Of a stretch of 64,000 bases of DNA, positions 9,420 through 23,170 are shown piece after piece (the stretch's first letter is position 1; every line of letters begins with the position of its first letter). Under the pieces are notes generated by a model. It ran no database searches. It saw only the letters and a program-made list of their open reading frames with translations, and was not told the DNA's origin. The stretch comes from Stutzerimonas stutzeri (GTDB lineage: Bacteria; Pseudomonadota; Gammaproteobacteria; Pseudomonadales; Pseudomonadaceae). Both the position numbers and the translations under genes were made by a program. Location: positions 3,596,001 through 3,660,000 of the forward strand of contig CP077641.1 in assembly GCA_019056435.1 (NCBI GenBank), read 5' to 3'.

Positions 9420-10338
9420 ATGGCAGCCATCCATATCGGCATTTCCGGCTGGCGCTACGCACCCTGGCGAGGCGACTTCTACCCCCAAGGGACTGGTGCA
9501 GAAGCACGAGTTGAAGTTCGCCTCGCGGGCCGTGAACAGCATCGAGATCAACGGCTCGTTCTACTCGCTGCAGCGGCCGGAACTCTACGCCGCCTGGTAT
9601 GACGAAACGCCGGACGGCTTCGTTTTGAGCGTCAAGGCGCCCCGCTACATCACCCACATCCTGCGCTTGCGAGACGTGGAGAAACCCATCGCCAACTTCC
9701 TCGCATCGGGTGTGCTGGCGCTCAAGGACAAGCTCGGTCCGATGCTCTGGCAGTTTCCACCCTCGTTCAAGTTCGATGCCGAGCGCTTCGAGGCCTTTCT
9801 TGCCCTGCTCCCACACGACACCGAGGCGGCCCTGGAAATGGCCAAGGGCTGCGAAGCCCGTATGGAAGGCCGCAGCTACCTGCAGATCGACCGCAAGCGG
9901 AAGCTGCGCCACGCGGTGGAAATCCGTAACGAGAGCTTCGTCGATCCGCACTTCATCGAGCTGCTGCGTCGCTACGACGTGGCCCTGGTCGTTGCCGATA
10001 CGGCTGGCAAGTGGCCGTACCGCGAGGACCTGTGCAGCGACTTCGTCTATATCCGCCTGCACGGCGCCGAGGAACTCTACACCAGCGGCTACACCGACCA
10101 GGCGCTGGACGCGTGGTGCCGGCGCATCAGGCTCTGGAGCGAGGGTGACCAACCCGATGATGCACACCTGATCAGCACTCGCAAACCTCCGGCACGAAAG
10201 CACCGTGACGTGTACTGCTATTTCGATAACGACGTGAAGGTTCGCGCGCCCTACGACGCGCGGCAACTGCTGCGCCGTCTTGGGCTGGAAGACGGCTTGC
10301 AGACCACCCCGGGCCAATTGGAAGGAGTACCGGCTTGA
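9420..10338 (+). CDS. DUF72 family protein (YecE-like), frameshift near 9484
   Basis: ~305 aa once repaired. The first codons read MAAIHIGISGWRYAPWRGDF then lose frame at the C run 9482-9486. Removing one C gives DFYPKGLVQKHELKFAS, followed by SIEINGSFYSLQRPELYAAW, LGPMLWQFPPSFKFD and DVYCYFDNDVKVRAPYDARQ, all standard DUF72 blocks (TIM-barrel fold, function unknown). The stop overlaps the TTG start of the next gene (TTGA). It sits 16 bases after adh and is co-transcribed with it. A sequencing error is the likeliest explanation for the break. Confidence 0.88.
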
Positions 10339-11138
10339 ATCTGGACAAGAACCATCCGCTCGACAGCAGCGACCTCGACGCCCACATGTCCACAGCGGTC
10401 AACGCGGTTCGCGTGCTGACCGTCAACACACACAAAGGCTTCACCGCCCTCAATCGACGCTTCATCCTGCCGGAGCTGCGCGAGGCCGTTCGTGCCGTGT
10501 CGGCCGACGTGGTGTTCCTGCAGGAAGTGCTGGGCACGCACGAGAAGCATGCGATGCGCTTTCATGACTGGCCGAAGATGTCGCAATACGAGTTTCTCGC
10601 CGACAGCATCTGGACCGACTTCGCCTACGGCCGCAACGCGGTGTACCCGGACGGCGACCACGGCAACGCCCTGCTGTCGAAATACCCCATCACGCGGTAT
10701 GAGAACCTCGACATCTCGATCGCCGGCCCGGAGCGCCGCGGCCTGCTGCACAGCGTGCTGCAGGTTCCGGGGCACGATGAATTCCATGCGATCTGCGTGC
10801 ACCTGGGCCTGCGTGAATCGCATCGTCAGCAACAGTTGCGCCTGCTGTGCGACCTGCTCGATTCACTGCCACAGGATGCCCCGGTCGTGGTCGCCGGGGA
10901 CTTCAACGACTGGCGTCTGAAGGGCGCCGATGTGCTCGACCGTTGCGCCGGAATGCACGAGGTGTTCGCGGTGTCACACGGCAAGGTGGCCAAGACCTTT
11001 CCGGCGCGCTGGCCCATGTTGCGCCTCGACCGCATCTACGTACGCAACGCCACCAGCCACAAAGCCAGGATCCTTGGTAACAAACCCTGGACGCACTTGT
11101 CCGATCATCTGCCCTTGGCGGTGGAGATACACCTATGA
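10335..11138 (+). CDS. ybhP: Endonuclease/exonuclease/phosphatase family protein, YbhP-like
   Basis: 267 aa from TTG at 10335, overlapping the DUF72 stop; an internal ATG at 10386 (MSTAVNAVRVL) is the alternative start. EEP-fold motifs in order: LTVNTHKGFTAL, VVFLQEVLG (metal Glu), VHLGLRESHRQQQ, VVVAGDFNDWR, LRLDRIYVR and LSDHLPLAVEI. The phosphodiesterase substrate is unknown. Followed with four-base overlaps by clsB and ybhN, the same trio as E. coli ybhP-ybhO-ybhN, which argues for a lipid-related job rather than DNA repair. Confidence 0.87.
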   Translation: MNLDKNHPLDSSDLDAHMSTAVNAVRVLTVNTHKGFTALNRRFILPELREAVRAVSADVVFLQEVLGTHEKHAMRFHDWPKMSQYEFLADSIWTDFAYGRNAVYPDGDHGNALLSKYPITRYENLDISIAGPERRGLLHSVLQVPGHDEFHAICVHLGLRESHRQQQLRLLCDLLDSLPQDAPVVVAGDFNDWRLKGADVLDRCAGMHEVFAVSHGKVAKTFPARWPMLRLDRIYVRNATSHKARILGNKPWTHLSDHLPLAVEIHL

Positions 11139-12371
11139 ACTTTCACTGGAGAGACGGGAATCGTCTTCAGTTGCTGGAAAACGGAGAGGAATTCTTCCCT
11201 GCCGTGTTCGAGGCCATTGCGAACGCGAAAAGCGAAGTCCTGCTGGAAACCTTCATCTTTTTCAAGGACAAGGTCGGCTCGGAGCTGCAGAGCGTTCTGA
11301 TCGAAGCCGCGCAGCGCGGCGTAAGTATCGACGTGACGGTCGACGGCTACGGCTCGGCGGACCTGGACGGTGAATTTGCCGCGGCCATGACGCGCGCTGG
11401 CGTGCGCATCCACGTGTTCGACCCCGGCAAGCGCTTGCTCGGCAAACGCGTCAACGTGTTTCGCCGCATGCACCGCAAGATCGTGGTCGTCGATGGCGAA
11501 CTGGCGTTCATCGGCGGCATCAATTTTTCGGCGGACCACCTGGGCGACTTCGGTCCTGCCGCCAAGCAGGACTACGCGATGCAGATCGAGGGGCCGGTGG
11601 TGCATGACGTCCACCGTTTCGCGCTCGCCGCGCTGGCCCAGGGACAGACGCCGCGTCGCTGGTGGCAACGGCGCGAGCGGACGCCGAGCAACGGCTACGT
11701 CGGCGTCAGCCGTGGCGAGGCCCGCGCACTCTTCGTCACCCGCGACAACGACAGCCATCGCAACGACATCGAAGAGCACTATCTGCAGGCCATTCGCGAC
11801 GCCCGTTCGCGGCTGTTGATCGCCAACGCCTACTTCTTCCCCCGGCTACCGTGTGCTGCGCGAGATCCGCAATGCCGCGCGGCGCGGTGTGCGGGTGCGT
11901 CTGATTCTGCAGGGGCAACCGGACATGCCGATCGCCAAGTTCGGCGCCCGCATGCTCTACAACTACCTGATGAGCGATGGCGTGGAGATCCACGAATATT
12001 GCCGTCGCCCGCTGCATGGCAAGGTGGCGCTGGCCGACTACGAATGGTCCACGGTGGGTTCGAGCAACCTCGACCCGCTGAGCCTGTCGCTGAACCTGGA
12101 GGCGAACCTCATCATTCGCGACCACAGCTTCAATCGGCTGCTGCACGAAAAGCTGGATCGGCTACTGCATGAGGACTGCCGGCGAATACCCCTCGAGCGG
12201 ATCGTTCGCGGCTATTGGTGGCGAGCCCCGCTGATCTTCATCATCTTCCACTTCCTGCGCCACTTTCCGCAGCTGGTTGGGCTGTTCCCCGCCCATCGAC
12301 CCAGGCTGGAGCTGCTGGACCCGGAGCCGGTTGAACCCACGCCGGCGCCGCTGCAGCGAGACCATCAATGA
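11135..12371 (+). CDS. clsB: Cardiolipin synthase ClsB (PLD family), frameshift near 11841
   Basis: ~411 aa after repair, the size of E. coli ClsB/YbhO. Two phospholipase D HKD motifs are intact: HRKIVVVDGELAFIGGINFS and HGKVALADYEWSTVGSSNLD. They normally join two phospholipids into cardiolipin or another bisphospholipid at the inner membrane. Frame is lost after NAYFFP at the C run 11839-11843; deleting one C gives NAYFFPGYRVLREIRNAARR, matching the family. Start ATGA overlaps the ybhP stop; its own stop overlaps the ybhN start. Confidence 0.92.
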
Positions 12372-13468
12372 CCGAGGCCCGCCACGACCCACCAACCAGT
12401 CGCTGGAAGCGCGCCTGGCCCGTGATCAAGAAGTTGCTGACCTATGCCTTTTTCATCCTTGTGGTGGGGTTGCTGGTCGGCCTGGCCCGTAACGTCGACT
12501 GGAACGAGGTCGCGACCACGCTGCGCAACTACAGTGCCGGCACACTGCTGCTGGCCGGTGCCGCTACCCTGACGAGCTATGCGGTGTATTGCTGTTATGA
12601 CGTCCTAGGCAAGCGATACGCGCGCCATGACCTGCCGGTGCGGCAGATCATCCCTGTGACCTTCGTCTGTTACGCCTTCAACCTCAACCTCAGCGCCTGG
12701 GTAGGCGGCATCGCGCTGCGCTATCGGCTCTATTCGCGCCTCGGCCTGGGAGCGTCGCAGATCACCAGCGTGTTCACCCTGAGCATCCTGACCAACTGGC
12801 TCGGCTATCTCTGGCTTGCGGGCTTGATCTTCGCGATGGGCTGGATCAGCCCGCCGGCCGACTGGGAGATCGGCCAGACGGCCCTGCGCGCCCTGGGGTT
12901 CGGTCTGTTGCTGGCTGCCGCCGTCTACCTCCTGGCCTGCGGGATATCCAAGCGACGCCATTGGACCATCCGCCAGCACGAGATTCATCTGCCTTCGCTC
13001 CGCCTAGCGGTGTTCCAGATGCTGCTCGGTGCTGCCAACTGGTCGCTGATGGCGCTGGTCGTCTACTTCATGCTCTCGCAGAAGGCGCCCTACCCCCAGG
13101 TGCTCGGCATCCTGATGATCAGCAGCATGGCGGGCGTGCTGGCGCATATTCCGGCGGGCCTGGGTGTTATCGAGGCGGTGTTCGCCGCGATGCTGGTCGA
13201 CCAGATGAGCCAGGGGGCCATCGTCGGTGGGCTGATCGGTTATCGGGTGGTGTACTTCCTGATTCCGCTGATGTTCGCCACGCTCGTCTATGTGATCCTC
13301 GAGGCGCGGGCAAAAAACTTCGCAGCGGCAACCAGGCTCAATCTGATGAAGAACCGCAGCCGAGGCGCACGGCGTAGCGCCAGTCGTGCTCCAGGCATGA
13401 AAAAGCCGGGCCCTCGCGAGAAGGCCCGGCTTTTCTACGCCACTATCAGACCTGCGGTCGGAGGATGA
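12368..13468 (+). CDS. ybhN: YbhN/AglD family integral membrane protein
   Basis: Up to 366 aa with about eight hydrophobic helices (for example [17 protein letters not shown] near residue 25 and [18 protein letters not shown] near 295). Family features: [18 protein letters not shown] and [19 protein letters not shown]. The family, related to lysylphosphatidylglycerol synthase membrane domains, is annotated as flippase-like; its substrate is unproven. Last gene of the adh - DUF72 - ybhP - clsB run. Oddity: the last ~23 codons read through the intrinsic terminator at 13401-13434 ([12 protein letters not shown]). A stop at 13398, one frame over, would end the protein just before it, so the true C-terminus may differ. 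Confidence 0.88.
   Translation: MTEARHDPPTSRWKRAWPVIKKLLTYAFFILVVGLLVGLARNVDWNEVATTLRNYSAGTLLLAGAATLTSYAVYCCYDVLGKRYARHDLPVRQIIPVTFVCYAFNLNLSAWVGGIALRYRLYSRLGLGASQITSVFTLSILTNWLGYLWLAGLIFAMGWISPPADWEIGQTALRALGFGLLLAAAVYLLACGISKRRHWTIRQHEIHLPSLRLAVFQMLLGAANWSLMALVVYFMLSQKAPYPQVLGILMISSMAGVLAHIPAGLGVIEAVFAAMLVDQMSQGAIVGGLIGYRVVYFLIPLMFATLVYVILEARAKNFAAATRLNLMKNRSRGARRSASRAPGMKKPGPREKARLFYATIRPAVGG
13401..13434. terminator. Bidirectional intrinsic terminator between ybhN and glgB
   Basis: Perfect 12-base stem AAAAGCCGGGCC ... GGCCCGGCTTTT around a ten-base loop, with A and T tracts on both sides. It lies between the convergent ybhN and glgB genes (glgB stop at 13446) and suits both strands. Confidence 0.88.
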
Positions 13469-15655
13469 TCACGCCCAGCGGCGGCAAGGTGAGCGACAGC
13501 GAGACCTGCTCGCCGTGCGACTCCACGGCTTCGGCCGCGAGGCTCCCGCCATTGCCGACGTTGGACCCGCCATAGCATTCGGCGTCACTGTTGAAGATCT
13601 CCAGCCAGCGGCTGTCGACCGGCACGCCGATCCGATACCCCTCGCGCACCACCGGCGTGAAATTGCCCACCACCAGCACGGGATGTCCGGTCGAGCTCTT
13701 GCGCAACCAGGCGAAGACACTGTTGACGCGATCATCGCCGATCAGCCACTGAAAGCCGGCCGGGTCGCTGTCCAGCTCGTAGAGCGCCGGTTCCTGACTG
13801 TAGAGGCGGTTCAGGTCGCGCAGCAGGTTCTGGGTGCCACGGTGATCCGCTTCGTCGAGCAGGTGCCAATCGAGCTCGCGGTCATGACTCCATTCGCGCC
13901 ATTGGCCGAACTCCGAGCCCATGAACAAGAGCTTCTTGCCGGGGTGCGTCCACATGAAGGTGAGGTAGGCGCGCAGGTTGGCAAACTTCTGCCAGCGGTC
14001 ACCAGGCATCTTGTCGATCAGCGATCCTTTGCCGTGTACCACCTCGTCGTGGGAAATCGGCAGTACGAAATGCTCGGAATAGGCGTAGACCATGCCGAAG
14101 GTCATCTTGTCGTGGTGATACTGTCGATTGATCGGATCTTCCTGGATGTACTTCAGGGTGTCATGCATCCAGCCCATGTTCCACTTGTAGGCGAAGCCCA
14201 GGCCGCCCTCGTTGGTCGGCTTGCTGACGCCGGGAAAGGCGGTGGACTCTTCGGCGATGACCAACGCACCAGGGTCTCGGTCGCCACCACGTCGTTCAGG
14301 TGGCGGAGAAAGTCGATCGCCTCGAGGTTTTCCCGACCGCCATGGCGGTTCGGGATCCACTCCCTTCCTTGCGCGAATAGTCGCGATAAAGCATGGAGGC
14401 CACCGCGTCGACGCGCAGTGCATCGACGTGGAATTCACGCAGCCAGTGCAATGCCGAGGCCAGCATGAAGCCGTGCACCTCGGTGCGCCCCAGGTTGTAG
14501 ATGTAGGTGTCCCAATCCTGGTGGAAGCCCTCGAACGGGTGGGCGTACTCGTACAGCGCGGTGCCGTCGAACTCGCCCAGGCCGTGGGCATCGGTCGGAA
14601 AGTGCGCTGGCACCCAGTCGAGGATCACACCAATACCCGCGTTGTGGCAGGCATCGACGAACTCGGCGAAATCATGCGCATTGCCGTAGCGCGCGCTCGG
14701 GGCGAACTGCGAAAGCAGCTGATAACCCCACGAACCCCCGAAGGGGTGCTCCATGATCGGCATCAGCTCGATATGGGTGAAGCCCATGTCCACCACGTAG
14801 GGGATCAGTCGCTCGGCCAGTTCATGCCAGTTGTACAGGCGCCCGTCATCCCCCCGTCGCGCCGCCAGGAGCCGGCGTGCAGTTCATAGATGGTCATTGG
14901 CGCATTCAGCGACTGGCGAGCCTTGCGCTGTTGCAGCCAGGCCTCATCCTTCCACTCGTAGTCGAGCGGGCTGGCAATCACCGAAGCGGTGCCCGGCGGC
15001 AACTCGGTTGCCAGGGCGATGGGGTCGGCCTTCAACGGCAGGATGCCGTGCGGCCCGAGGATTTCGTACTTGTAGCGGTCACCCGGTTGCAGGCGCGGGA
15101 TGAAGATCTCCCACACCCCAGATGGAAAACGGAGCCGCATCGGGTGCCGACGGCCATCCCAGCCGTTGAAATCCCCGACGACGGACACGCGCTTTGCGTT
15201 TGGCGCCCAGACCGCGAAGCGCACGCCCTGTACACCGTCGATCTCCATCGGCTGAGCACCGAACACGCGTCCGATCTGCCGATGGTTGCCCTCGGAGAAC
15301 AGGTACATATCCATCTCGCCGAGCTGTGGGCCGAAGCTGTAGGGGTCCTCCGTCACCTGCTCACCACCGGCCCAGCGAACCCTCAGCAGGTAAGGCTGCT
15401 GGTTGGTCAGACGGGTGAAGAAGAACCCGGGAACCTGGCCCTGCTCCATCGCTGCCAGAACGCGCGCGCCGGTGCGGTCAAGCACCTCGACACCCAGCGC
15501 ATTCGGCAGATAGGCCCGGATCATCATGCCCTCGCCGTCCGGGTGCGGCCCGAGAATGGAGAATGGGTTGCCATGTTCGGCGCGTACCAGCGCATCGACG
15601 TCGGCATCGCTGGGCAGCAGGTTTTCTCCGGGCATGGTTACGACCGGTCGATCAC

Positions 15656-15659
<4 letters not shown>
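13446..15659 (-). CDS. glgB: 1,4-alpha-glucan branching enzyme GlgB, three frameshifts
   Basis: ~738 aa after repair. GlgB (GH13) makes alpha-1,6 branches. The N-terminal CBM48 region ([40 protein letters not shown]) is in the first frame. The barrel start ([20 protein letters not shown]) and nucleophile region [18 protein letters not shown] are in the second; [28 protein letters not shown] and the C-terminus are in the third. Breaks: one base missing in the C6 run 14850-14855, in CCC 14362-14364 and in GGG 14272-14274. Three losses return the reading to the original frame, and the repaired joins ([34 protein letters not shown]) match the family. Start overlaps the treS stop (ATGA). Confidence 0.93.
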
Positions 15660-18981
<3,322 letters not shown>

Positions 18982-19004
18982 GGTCTCGTTCCCCTATTCC
19001 GCCT

Positions 19005-19032
19005 CGCCTCCGCACATGTCTGTGCGGAGGCG
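19005..19032 (-). promoter_or_regulatory. Perfect hairpin in the treS leader
   Basis: Perfect 12-base inverted repeat CGCCTCCGCACA / TGTGCGGAGGCG with a four-base loop, ending 24 bases before the treS start codon. No T tract follows on the treS strand, so it is not an obvious terminator for glgE. It could protect or process the mRNA, or tune treS translation; function is inference. Confidence 0.6.
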
Positions 19033-19054
19033 GAAGCAGTCAGCCACTTAGCGG

Positions 19055-19084
19055 GCTATAAACACGTTTAAGTACGCCTCGCAA
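19055..19084 (-). promoter_or_regulatory. Candidate treS promoter
   Basis: On the minus strand TTGCGA, 18 bases, then TATAGC, located 74-103 bases before the treS start in the 143-base glgE-treS gap. Each box matches the sigma-70 consensus at four of six positions. A stationary-phase sigma would also tolerate such a -10. Read by eye only. Confidence 0.3.
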
Positions 19085-19124
19085 ACTGCTGATTTAGCGC
19101 TGTTTTGTTCCGACTCTTAATACT

Positions 19125-21136
19125 TCACTTCAAGTCTGGATCCATCGCATCGGACGAGATCCGCCAGATGCCGAACGGCAGGTGCCAGGGCTCGATGCGC
19201 ATCCATTGGGTTTTGCCGTACCAGGTCCAGCGGTGCCCGTTCATGAGGTCTTCGCCACGGGTTTCGGCGTGGTCCGGCAAACCGAGCTCCCACAGCGGCA
19301 GTTCGAAGTGAGCCTCCTGCGCATTGAAGGGATCGAGGCTGACGGCGACGAGAATGAAGTTCTTTCGATCCGGCGTGCGCTTGCCGAAATAGAAGATGTT
19401 GTCGTTGTAGGCCGGTAAGCCTGGAACCCGAGGTGAGTCTGCAGCGCGGGGTTCTGCCGGCGGATCCGGTTCAGTTGGGCAATCTCGGCGATGATGTTGC
19501 CGGGCGCGTGGTAGTCGCGCGGACGGATCTCGTACTTCTCCGAGTTGAGGTATTCCTCCTTGCCCGGAATCGGTGCGGATTCGCAGAGTTCGAAGCCCGA
19601 GTACATGCCCCACAGGCCCGACCCCATGGTCGCCAGCGCCGCACGGATGAGGAAACCGGCCCGGCCCGAGTCGTGCAGGAAGAACGGGTTGATGTCCGGC
19701 GTGTTGACGAAGAAGTTCGGCCGGTAGCAATCGCGCAGCGGGTGCTGGTTGAGCTCGGTGAAGTACTCGCTCAGCTCGGCCTTGCTGTTGCGCCAGGTGA
19801 AGTAGGTGTAGCTCTGGTTGAAGCCGACCTTGCCGAGCCGAGCCATCATCGCGGGCCGGGTGAAGGCTTCGGAGAGGAACATCACGTCCGGGTCGCGCTC
19901 GCGGATATCGGCGATCAGCCACTCCCAGAAAGGCAGCGGCTTGGTGTGCGGGTTGTCGACGCGGAAGATCTTCACGCCCTGCTCGACCCAATGCCACACC
20001 ACGTCGCGCAGCGCGATCCAGAGGTCGGGCATCGCATCTTCGGCGTAGAAATCGACGTTGACGATGTCCTGGTATTTCTTCGGTGGGTTCTCGGCGTACT
20101 TGATGGTCCCGTCCGGTCTCCAGGAGAACCAGCCCGGATGCTCGTTCAGCCAGGGGTGGTCCTGCGAACACTGGATGGCGAAGTCGAGCGCGATCTCCAG
20201 CCCATGGTCACGGGCGGCCGCTACCAGGTCGCGAAAGTCGTCCAGGGTGCCCAGCTCAGGGTGGATCGCATCGTGGCCACCGGCCTCGCTACCGATCGCG
20301 TAAGGGCTGCCCGGGTCGTTCGGTCCGGCCTCGAGACTGTTGTTGCGGCCCTTGCGGTGCGTCCGGCCGATGGGGTGAATGGGCGGGAAGTACAGCACGT
20401 CGAAGCCCATGTCACGAATCGACGGCAGCCTTTTGTGAACGTCACGGAAGGTGCCGTGCCGGTTGGGATCATCTGTTTCCGAGCGGGGAAAGAGTTCATA
20501 CCAGCTGGCGAACTGGGCGAGCGGTCGCTCGACATCGAGCGGAAAGATCGCGCTCTGGCTGCAATGCTCACGCGGATCGGCATCGGCCATCGCCGCTGCG
20601 GTCTCGCTGGCCAGCATCACCGAGACGCGCTCGTCGTCCAGGTGGGCCGTATCCAGGCGATGCAACAGATCGTCGAGGACCGCTCGGGTTTCGCCCTGTG
20701 CCCGGCTGCTGGCCTGTTCCAGGAGGATGCGCCCCTCCTGGAGTTCCAGCTGCACGGGCACGCCGGCGGCGTGCTTCTTCGACAGCTCGTAGCGGTAGGT
20801 TTCGTACACGTCCCACCAGGCCTCGACCATGAACTCGTGCATCGCGACCTGGGTCGGCGTGAAGAAGCCTTCCCAGCTGTCGTTGCCCAGCAATTTCAAC
20901 CGCGAGCGCCGCCAGCTCGACTCGCCCCTTACGCGCCAGCAAATACTGGCGGCGAGCTGGTCATGCCCATCGGCGAATAGCTTGCCGGTCACCGTCACTT
21001 CGTGGCCGATGATCGCCTTGGCCGCAAACCGCCCGCCTTCGAGCGTCGGCTGAATGGCCTCAATGGCGATACGCGGTATCCGCAATGCTTGTTCCAGTCG
21101 GGGGTGGATGGGTGCAGTGGGCTGTGCATCGCTCAT
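19125..21136 (-). CDS. glgE: Alpha-1,4-glucan:maltose-1-phosphate maltosyltransferase GlgE, frameshift near 19415
   Basis: ~670 aa, normal for GlgE (GH13_3), which extends alpha-1,4-glucan with maltosyl units from maltose-1-phosphate. N-terminal beta domain (GGRFAAKAIIGHEVTVTGKL), then SWYELFPRSE, VLYFPPIHPIGRTHRKGRNN, nucleophile region VKIFRVDNPHTKPLPFWEWL, acid/base FLSEAFTRPAMM and MYSGFELCE. Frame is lost around 19405-19425 (after THLGFQAY). One added base restores YNDNIFYFGKRTPDRKNFIL and the end IWRISSDAMDPDLK. Start ATG at 21136 (MSDAQPTAPIHP) with CAGGAGC upstream. First gene of glgE-treS-glgB. Confidence 0.93.
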
Positions 21137-21545
21137 CGAACGGGCTCCTGACGCGTGATCGGTGCGAAACGGCAAACCAGCCACTTGCAAACGCAAGCGG
21201 CATAGAGTCAGCGGTTCACCAGTGGGAAAACCCGTGACGACGGGCTTTCTCGGGCTCTGTTCTTCCGAACCAAGAGACGCGTCAAAAGTTCAGCTCAGGC
21301 GACCGCTATCCCTTGCCACAGCGCGCGTTGCGCCTGTTGTCGTGAAGAGACTGTCGGACGGCGGGCATATGCATGGTGAACGGGGCTACCCGGGAGCGAA
21401 CGCGGGTACCGAGGGGGTTTAGCCACCATCACAGGCGGCAGGGCTGCCTGCATGCCCTTGCATGAGGGGCTGGACCCTATGCGTGAACAATCATGCCGGC
21501 GCCCTGGATGGACGCCGGAACTGCCGGGCGCGGCCCGGCCTGACG
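21137..21545. other. 409-base gap between glgE and fdhE
   Basis: No credible gene. It should hold the glgE promoter: on the minus strand CTATGCC at 21199-21205 loosely resembles a stationary-phase -10 box (weak). A perfect hairpin GCCGGGC-GCG-GCCCGGC at 21523-21539 lies just beyond the fdhE stop and may end the fdn operon transcript, though no T tract follows. I see nothing else in this stretch. Confidence 0.4.
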
Positions 21546-22487
21546 TCAATCGCCGGGTATCAGCAACGGGTTGTAACCGCTACGCGCGTACACGCCCTGC
21601 TCGGCCAGCAGCATGTCGAGCGCCAGGCTGGCCAGGTCATCGGCGACCGGGTCAGCGCGCCCGTGAATCTCGCGCTGCATGAGCTTCAGATAGCTGTGGC
21701 AGCCGTCGCAGGTTTCGGCCTGGACAGGCAACACGGCCTTACCCTGCTCGTCCTTGAGCTCCACATAGAGCAGTTTGCCGCCGCTGTCGCAGCTGCTGCA
21801 TTTGACCCGTTCCAGGTGCCACTCGGTCGCGCAGAGCGAGCAATGCAGATAGCGCACGCCACTGCGATGCCGCTCGTTGTGAACCACGCTCGCGACCGGT
21901 CCCGACCCGCAGGTCGGGCAAAGCGAGCGAGCATCGCCGGTCGGGCGGTCCGGCGGACGTGGTAATCCCATGGCCAGCCGAGCCCAGCTCACCTGCAACG
22001 CTGCGGCTACCAGGGGTAGCAAAGGACGTGTCACCTCATCCCCTGGCGATGCCTCAAGCACCTCATCGGCGAGCCGGTCGAGCGCTTCGCCATCCAACTC
22101 GCGCAAGCGATCGATAAAGGGGCGCTGGCGTTGCCCGACATGCAACTCGATGGCATCAAGCATGGCGCGCAGGTCGTCCTGCCAGTGGATATCGCGGCGT
22201 AACGCCACGAACCCCAACGGCGGCATACCATGTTCGAGCGCCCGATCGAAGGCGTTCGGCGCCGGTTGCCAGGCAGGCTCTCGCTCGGTCAGAACCTGAT
22301 GCTGCGCCTGTACCACGCGTGCCATGAATGCGAGGAACTCGTCGAGCGGTGGCACCTGCTCGACCAGCTCGCGCAGCCGGGCTGCGCGCTTGCTGAACAG
22401 CTTGGCGTCGGGCAACACCACGTAGGGTGCTTCCATGATGCCGGATGGCGCACTTCCAAAGGCATGACTCACTGCAGCTCCTTTCAT
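21546..22487 (-). CDS. fdhE: Formate dehydrogenase accessory protein FdhE
   Basis: 313 aa. FdhE is a cytoplasmic iron/rubredoxin-like protein needed to mature respiratory formate dehydrogenases. The conserved C-terminal CxxC motifs are present: LCPTCGSGPVAS, YLHCSLCATEWHLERVKC, SSCDSGGKLLY and ETCDGCHSYLK. It overlaps the fdnI stop by four bases, so it is the last gene of the fdnGHI-fdhE operon. ATG at 22487 is used; an internal ATG (MEAPYVVLPD) is an alternative. Confidence 0.93.
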   Translation of the reverse strand: MKGAAVSHAFGSAPSGIMEAPYVVLPDAKLFSKRAARLRELVEQVPPLDEFLAFMARVVQAQHQVLTEREPAWQPAPNAFDRALEHGMPPLGFVALRRDIHWQDDLRAMLDAIELHVGQRQRPFIDRLRELDGEALDRLADEVLEASPGDEVTRPLLPLVAAALQVSWARLAMGLPRPPDRPTGDARSLCPTCGSGPVASVVHNERHRSGVRYLHCSLCATEWHLERVKCSSCDSGGKLLYVELKDEQGKAVLPVQAETCDGCHSYLKLMQREIHGRADPVADDLASLALDMLLAEQGVYARSGYNPLLIPGD

Positions 22488-23170
22488 CGGCGGTCCTGCA
22501 CTTCACTGGTTGGCGAGGCCGCCTGATCGTCGTTTTTCCTGTTGCGCATGATGTCTTCATACCAGAGGCCGTGGTGATGCCTGGCCCAGGCATGGCTGAC
22601 GCGCCCTTGCGTCATGGCGCGTACCGACCCTTTCACCCAGATCGCCGAATAGACGTGAATGACAAGTGTGAGGATGGCGATGAACGCCGCATAGGCATGG
22701 ATGGTCACGGCCCAGCGAAGCGCCCAGACTGGCATGTCATTGGCGATCCAGGGCCGCCAGAGCACCACGCCGGTGACCAGCAGCACGGGAACCGTGGCTA
22801 GAAATATCCAATACACGATCTTCTGCCCGAAGTTGTTCTTGCCAACCGGGGGCAGACGCTCGTCGCGATTGCTCAGCACATCTCGGATTTGCTTCGCCCA
22901 CTGGATGTCATGCCGGCGGATCAGGTTGTCACCAAAGAACCGCACGGCCTGGATGACGAAGAACAGCGACATGAACACCCCGATGTAGGGGTGCACGATC
23001 CGCGTCGGCTCCGGCCCGCCGAACAGCGCGGTCAGGCCGAAGAACGCCGGGTAGAACAAGGCCAGGCCGCTCAGCGTCAGCAGTACGAAGCTGAAGGCGA
23101 TCAACCAGTGGTTGACGCGCGTCCACCACCCATACCGCAGGATGCCGTGCTTCACATTGGAATGGCTCAT
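22484..23170 (-). CDS. fdnI: Formate dehydrogenase cytochrome b556 gamma subunit
   Basis: 228 aa. Four hydrophobic helices (around [54 protein letters not shown] and [18 protein letters not shown]) carry the histidines expected to bind two b hemes ([27 protein letters not shown]). This membrane anchor passes electrons from formate to quinone. It overlaps fdnH upstream and fdhE downstream by four bases each. Confidence 0.94.
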   Translation of the reverse strand: MSHSNVKHGILRYGWWTRVNHWLIAFSFVLLTLSGLALFYPAFFGLTALFGGPEPTRIVHPYIGVFMSLFFVIQAVRFFGDNLIRRHDIQWAKQIRDVLSNRDERLPPVGKNNFGQKIVYWIFLATVPVLLVTGVVLWRPWIANDMPVWALRWAVTIHAYAAFIAILTLVIHVYSAIWVKGSVRAMTQGRVSHAWARHHHGLWYEDIMRNRKNDDQAASPTSEVQDRR

